Source: Amblyornis subalaris (taxonomy: Eukaryota; Chordata; Aves; Passeriformes; Ptilonorhynchidae). From it: DNA of 64,000 nt. Both the position numbers and the translations under genes were made by a program. Below are positions 58,972 to 64,000 of the stretch, piece by piece. The notes below the pieces were generated by a model. It was not told the origin of the DNA, searched no databases, and worked only from the letters and a program-made list of their open reading frames with translations. Where the stretch lies: contig JACAXG010000050.1 in the NCBI GenBank assembly GCA_018881555.1, positions 5,022,001-5,086,000 on the forward strand. Reading direction: 5' to 3'. How positions within the stretch are numbered: position 1 is the stretch's first letter; every line of letters begins with the position of its first letter.

Positions 58972-61900
58972 CTGAGTTTGAAACACGACAAAAAAAGAGG
59001 ATGACACAAAAAGTGAAACTTTTTACCTCCTCTAATTAAACTCAGTTTAGAGGGATGACAATGAATTAAGCTAAAGCAGAGAGAGGGAAAAGGGAGAAGT
59101 GANCTAAATCTAAAGCATGAGTAAGAACACCACCAGAACTGTACAGGCACTAATGCAGATATTGGAGGTATAAGCTAAGTTCATTACTCTTGTTCTGCAA
59201 ATCTGGAACAATGAAACTACTAAAACTGGCAATACTGATGTACAAAACACTTCAGCAAATTTAGTGAGTCAGGTTTTCTGGAGTCAGTATTCAACTGCTC
59301 AGACTAATGCCCTATAAAGATTTATACTCAATGTCGTTTCTCTGTTAATTTGGGGACTTGATTCAAAATATGTCATCTAGAGTATATTGGGTTGTTTTGT
59401 TTCATTTTACTATTTCCTTTGACAGTCTCTGGAGAACTAGAAGTGTAGTTTAGTGAACTTTCCTTCAGAAAAGGACACAGCAACGCACTGCTGCTGAAGA
59501 TGGAGAAAAGGGAGCCACACGTAACAATTCTGGATTAAATTATTTGAAAAAACACACCTCCCTAACACAAATATTAAATAAACAGTGAAAAGTCTTTTCC
59601 AGCTTCTTTTACAACGCACAGACAAAATTCACAGTTATGCTGGTGCTCTGTCATTGCAACTTTTGACTAAATGAAGGAGAGACCAACTTCCCGACAAGAA
59701 AGTTATCTTTCCAAGTGAAAGAGTGGAGTGTTTTTCTATTTAAATGTAAAGTGCAGGGATAACAAAACAAAAAAAAATTGCAAAACAATAATGGAACTGG
59801 GAATAAGTGGAAACTGGATTTTAATTGCCTCATTTTCACATTACTAGAAATCTTAAAGAAATGTACATGCCTGGTATTTGCAACAAAGCTGCTTTCTTTG
59901 CTGACTCAGTAATAGTTAATTTAAAAAGATTGTATAAAGCCTAATTATAAATATGGTATTTTGGCAGAAGTATAAAACAAGTCAGCAAACTTGTTAGAAA
60001 TATAAGATTATCATGCTAGAACTCCATATTAACCTTTATCAAGCATGTGTTCAATCCAGACCATTCCCCTTGTAAAACAGATTTCTACTCAATGTGACCT
60101 CTAGCTTTACTTTCTTACAAGCCTCGAGATTTTGCCAAGGCAAGCTCAAATGTTTTCATGCATTGCAGCCTATTAATAATTAAAAAAAACCCTGAAAACA
60201 AAGTAGCAGGACCCATCAGCTGAGTAGGTGGCAGCAACAGACATTGCCACAGGCTCTGCCAAGACTTTGGAGCGATCCTGTCTCTTAAGTGGTGAAGTTT
60301 ATGCATAGCTCACTTGTGATAGCCCCACAGGCAGCTGTACCAGCTGTTATTTTCAGCAGCTGCTGCTGCCTCCACCTGTCTTTCTGCAATAAGAACATAA
60401 TACCAATGTCCATTCACCCTGAGGATGAATGGACGCCAGAAGACAGCACAGGGATAAAATGATGACTTCAGTAGCGGCCAGTGTGTGAACCTTGCCTAGA
60501 TTTAACTGTGTGTCAGCACTGTAGGCAGCAAATGATTTCGGTGCTTGGATGCTCTGCGAGTTTGTATGTGGACATGTGTGTGCATTTGTTACATGGAAAA
60601 GATTCTCCTTCATTTGGGTTTTGGCTGCCTATGGGTATCTTTAAACACTGCAAGGCTGGGGTTGTGCTGCTGCCAAAACCCAAATCAAATAGAAAAAAAA
60701 AAAAAAAGAATTCAATTGCAAAGATCTGCAAGGAAAGACCTCATTATCCTAGCTTGGAGTAATCCAGTAAGACTGTGAATGCAGTTCATAGCAGTCAGTT
60801 TGCTTCCAGCACCTAAACAGCTTTTCTCAGTATGTATGAATTATGGAAAAAACTTAAAATTAAGAACCAAATTTGGTTTTGGTGGCTTTTCAGACACAGA
60901 TAGGGTATATATTCAAACAAAATTGTGACTTAGAACTTAAGACTGTTCTTCCTGACCTTAATGCACATACCACTAAATTTCTTGTCTTACTCCAAAGCAC
61001 ATATTCAAGAGTGCCAATCACTGGAATAATACCTTTTAGGAACAGTGAGGGGAAAACCAAGACCCTTTTTATTAATTAACAGCTAAGAATAGATATCGGT
61101 TCAAGTCTAAAGTCAGCAAAAGCAAGTCTTAATAACAAATGTGTCAAGCAGTTCTAAGCATGTCACATCCAGTTCCACTGTCCATTTCCCCATAAACACA
61201 AGAATTCCAGGTATGTGCATATACACAGAGAGCCACTCTCTATCTGCATACATCATGGAGAAAGGCTGCTGGCCAGAATATTTCATTCTAAAACCAGATT
61301 TGTCATGGTTCTAGCAAGCGCCATGCAACATGAATGAGACAGACCATTTTTGGAACAGCTCCTACAGGCCAAGTCCTAAGGGGTAACAGTAAATTATAAA
61401 AAGTCAGTATCATATATATGTAATTTTTGTAAGGTCTGAAATGGAACGTTTTAAAAATGGAAAAAAATAGCATTTGCATCCGACATGCTGCAGCCTCCCG
61501 GCTCCCAGCCGCTCTCTTCCCATCCCTGAGTGCCGATGCAAAGCTCGGGCACAGATGTGCAAACTGACTGAACTGAACACCTGGATAACCCCGCCCGAAG
61601 CTGCGGGCACATTCCCGGGCAGGGAGGCGGCTCCTCCCTGCGGGCTGCAATGCGCGGCAGAACCACGCGGTGGCGCTGCCGCCACGCCCGGCCCGGCCCG
61701 GGGCGGGTGCGGCCGCGCTCCGGGCGCGCTGCTCCAAGGGGGCAACACGTTCCCTGCCCCGGCCTTGAGCTCTTTCCTTGAGGCTTCTTGGGTTTTTTCT
61801 TTTTGAGAACCTAACGCGAACAGCACAAAAATCTAGCTGCCATTCAGGATGATTTTGTTTTCAAGGGAAATGAATAATGTCATTACTAATAGAGCCAGTA

Positions 61901-64000
61901 TTGCACACTTCATTCATGAACCAGTTTGACACGAAACACCCGACCTCAGGCTGGATTATGGCAAACTATAATCCAGCGTTTGCCATATGTTTTGCCATAT
62001 GACTGACATGTTGTGCTACTTGCCAGTTTCAGCCACGCTTGCCATGAAGCATTAGCGTTGAGCCTCTGTCCCAAACTGCACCATATAAGCAGCGAAGAGA
62101 GTAAAAAGAGATGGAGAAGAACGAGAATGAAAACAAAAAGGTACACAGAAAAAGCAACAGTAGAGTTAATATGGCAGATTGAGAACAGTACAATAAATAC
62201 TAGACATAACTTGATATTTTAAAGGGCAAGGTATTTATAATATAATCTACATTGATTTAATCTGGTTGGTCTTAGTTCAGAATGTATTAAATACAGTGGT
62301 AAAACAACAAAATGCAAGCTCTCTTCCTCATCTTTTTCACATACAGCCTTAGTAGAAACTTGATAAATATGTGCTTTCCGTTAAAGAAAAGACTGTTGTA
62401 CTTGCATGTTTTAGTAAAACAATGTTAAATTTCTTCTTGAGAAACCTACCAGACCTGACAGTATGGGAAGGGCAGTTTCTGCAGTACCTGTGAATGGCTG
62501 CAAAGAGATCCTCAGTAGTCCTTGGTCTCGCTGGTGTTGCCACTCCGTCCGTCTCTTCCCCATAACTACTGCTCGGCAGGAATGAACTATTGGCTGTGTC
62601 TGATTCAAACACCTCCACTACACAAAGAGAACGAACAAAACCATCAGTCCGTCGTGCAAACCCCACAGGCACAAAATCCTGAAACCAGCCCTCACTGCTT
62701 CTAAGCCGAAGCATCCCACGGACAGACTGAGTGCAGCACTGTCATTATTGTGATTTCAGATCAACGCTTGCTTAGGGAACTTGCAGGGCATGAAATGCCT
62801 GCACTTGCTCACACACAACAGGCGGAGAACAGTAACAAAAGAAAATTTGTATGGTTTCCAGTAAAATGTAAAAACAAAATTAACAAAGCTAACTATGTTT
62901 TGATAGCATGCTTTAACACTAGCACAGTTAAATAAAGCATCATTTTCTTTCCATGTCTGCAACAATGAGAAGTCAGAAAGGAATTGTAAGCAATCTCATA
63001 AAGTATTAATCAGATCCTCGCAACTTTCTTTTTTTGTTTCAGTTATAACAATCACAAGAGGTTCTGTCCTATACAGAATCCCACTTCAATGTGAGGATGA
63101 CTATTCTCACTCCCTAGCTTTAAAATAGCTACTGCTGCATCTGATGTTAGGAGTCAGAGAAAGGAAACTCACCACTTTCGTTCTCTTGAGATAGATGCCC
63201 GTCAGTGTTACTGCCACTGTCTTGGCTGCTGCCTGAACTGCTGCCTTCATCAAAAGCAGACTGCTCCTCCTGCCTGGGTTCTTCTTGAACTGGTGATGCA
63301 GCAGGCTGTACCACAAAGGCATTCGCTCCCACTGTCTCAGAGAAGGTGAATCCAGCAGCTCCTCCCTCAGGAACCAGGCTGCCAGAGTCCATCTCGCTAG
63401 AACCGAGTCCATCTGTAAGACAATTTCTCGCCTCCTCACCGTGTGCAAGCGCAGTGTCTCTCTTAGTTGGGCTTGATGTGCTTCTGGCAGTATCACTCAC
63501 TTCAGCTGCTTTCTCCACTGTAAGGTCTAACTGTGGAGGTGGTACAAGAAGAAACAGTTTGGGTTTCTTTGAAATAGGAGGTGGTTTCTTGCTTGGCAAT
63601 ACAACCTGAGTTTTGTCAGGAGATGTTGGTGACCCCTGAAGGGACACACCAGAAGGGACGTCTTCACTCTGCACTGAGGACTCAAGTGTGTCGTCAGTAG
63701 CTGACTCCAGAGCATCAGCTTCAGAAGACTTTTTCAAGCCTACTGCACTCGCAGGCTTTTGATCGCTGTCAAGTACAGGTGTGTTATCAGGGAGAACAAG
63801 AGGAGAACCCCGAGACAGTGTCTGAACCGCATTTTTAAATGGAGTGCCTTGAGTTTTCATTTCCTCGTCACCCAAGCTGCTGCTGAGTCTTAGCGACAGA
63901 GATGGCTTTAGTGAAGACTGTGACGAGGAATTTACAGTACCCTTTTCCTGAGAGGTGGTTTCAGAAGCAGATTCAGTTGATGGTTCACCCTCTGCTGATT
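58248..64000 (-). CDS. NHSL1: NHSL1 (NHS-like 1), 3' three coding exons
   Basis: C-terminal 559 residues of NHSL1, a Nance-Horan-syndrome family protein. In minus-strand order the exons are 64000-63173 (cut by the window), 62617-62488 and 58971-58248. The joins are phase 1 and phase 2 and keep frame. Recognised by family blocks such as TPFKNAVQTLSRGSP, KKPPPISKKPKLFLLVPPP, RPRTTEDLFAAIHRSKRK, GRKDSEDD and AEEWAK-like EEWAKSEGLMPRS. NHSL1 is reported to bind the Scar/WAVE complex and Rac at lamellipodia and to restrain migration. The N-terminal WAVE-homology domain is outside the window. This part is Ser/Pro-rich and mostly disordered, with proline motifs that could bind SH3 domains. It ends ...NSSAEES. 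No break is seen. Confidence 0.95.
60612..60685. repeat. 14-bp perfect inverted repeat, 46-base spacer
   Basis: Arms ATTTGGGTTTTGGC (60612-60625) and GCCAAAACCCAAAT (60672-60685). An A run follows at about 60692-60706. Could fold as a hairpin in either transcript. Confidence 0.75.
61485..61770. promoter_or_regulatory. Intronic CpG island, possible promoter
   Basis: A sharp switch from AT-rich intron to GC-rich DNA dense in CpG, with GC boxes (CCCCGCCC near 61590, GGGGCGGG 61700-61707) and a GCGGCCGC site (61709-61716). It has the look of a CpG-island promoter or enhancer. Long open frames across it on both strands are an expected by-product of low stop-codon density and are not called. Confidence 0.55.
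61951..62001. repeat. Inverted repeat plus direct repeat cluster
   Basis: CTGGATTAT (61951-61959), an 8-base loop, then ATAATCCAG (61968-61976). The loop region's TATGGCAAAC (61957-61966) is also complementary to GTTTGCCATA (61978-61987). TTTGCCATATG is repeated directly (61979-61989 and 61991-62001). It lies about 180 bp from the CpG island edge. Confidence 0.7.
62488..62617 (-). CDS. NHSL1: NHSL1 130-bp coding exon
   Basis: The acceptor TGTGTAG precedes TGGAGGTG. Encodes VEVFESDTANSSFLPSSSY... to ...RTTEDLFAAIH plus two bases. The donor GTACTG starts at 62487. TTEDLFAAIH is a signature of the NHS family. Confidence 0.94.
62618..63172 (-). other. NHSL1 intron, 555 bp
   Basis: A short phase-1 intron between the large exon and the 130-bp exon. 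I recognise nothing else in it. Confidence 0.88.
63173..64000 (-). CDS. NHSL1: NHSL1 large internal exon (5' part outside window)
   Basis: Open across all 828 bases to the window edge. Encodes ...SLRLSSSLGDEEMKTQGTPF... through the KKPPP/VPPP proline block to ...HLSQENES plus one base. The donor GTGAGT starts at 63172 (minus), so the intron is phase 1. In this family this exon encodes most of the protein. Confidence 0.94.

Larger units (their letters stand above)
58972..62487 (-). other. NHSL1 last intron, 3516 bp
   Basis: Noncoding between verified exons. Contains a CpG island (about 61485-61770), a long inverted repeat (60612-60685) next to a 15-A run, and an inverted/direct repeat cluster at 61951-62001. 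I see no extra exon with family similarity. Confidence 0.85.

Noticed and set aside
58248..59150. NHSL1 terminal exon frame extended past the acceptor to a start near 59150
   Set aside because: The family match begins exactly at RSKRK after the AACTCAG acceptor. The upstream residues are intron read-through.
61303..61826. Overlapping long frames on the minus strand across the CpG island
   Set aside because: GC-rich DNA has few stop codons. The frames are Ala/Gly/Pro/Arg-rich in all readings, run into AT-rich intron, and resemble no family.

Overview
The window is vertebrate nuclear DNA, almost certainly from a bird. Coding sequence is split into exons with GT-AG introns. There are four CR1 non-LTR retrotransposon fragments whose 3' ends carry the avian 'ATTCTATGA'-like repeat, and three solo LTRs of bird endogenous retroviruses. 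Isolated N bases suggest a draft assembly. There are no operons, CRISPR arrays, tRNAs or rRNAs. The gene order ARFGEF3 - SMIM28 - NHSL1(reverse) matches, from memory, part of human 6q23.3-q24.1.

1-12271 (+): the last nine coding exons of ARFGEF3 (BIG3), a large Sec7-family (catalytically divergent) Golgi/secretory-granule regulator. All exons join in frame to give the C-terminal 783 residues and a TAA stop. A long 3' untranslated region probably follows, ending at paired AATAAA signals near 18.88-18.90 kb. The intron at 5.0-7.15 kb holds a solo LTR.

18.9-31.0 kb: intergenic DNA with no gene I can support. It contains a solo LTR (25578-26071) flanked by a perfect 5-bp target duplication, and a nested inverted repeat at 19254-19302.

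31.0-38.7 kb (+): SMIM28, a two-exon gene for a 169-residue single-pass membrane protein. It has a TATA box, a phase-0 intron of 6.46 kb containing two CR1 fragments, and a cytosolic tail with a PPSY motif.

38.7-55.5 kb: intergenic DNA with one clear CR1. HEBP2, which I remember lying between SMIM28 and NHSL1 in mammals, is not recognisable here.

55.5-64.0 kb (-): the 3' end of NHSL1, with part of the large penultimate-region exon, a 130-bp exon and the terminal coding exon (559 residues in the window). Its 3' UTR probably contains an antisense solo LTR. Its last coding intron contains a strong GC-rich, CpG-rich island of about 280 bp with Sp1-type GC boxes.

No novel multi-gene system is evident. 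The most useful follow-ups are the poorly studied SMIM28 protein and its promoter, the intronic CpG island in NHSL1, the LTR inside the NHSL1 3' UTR, and several long perfect inverted repeats.
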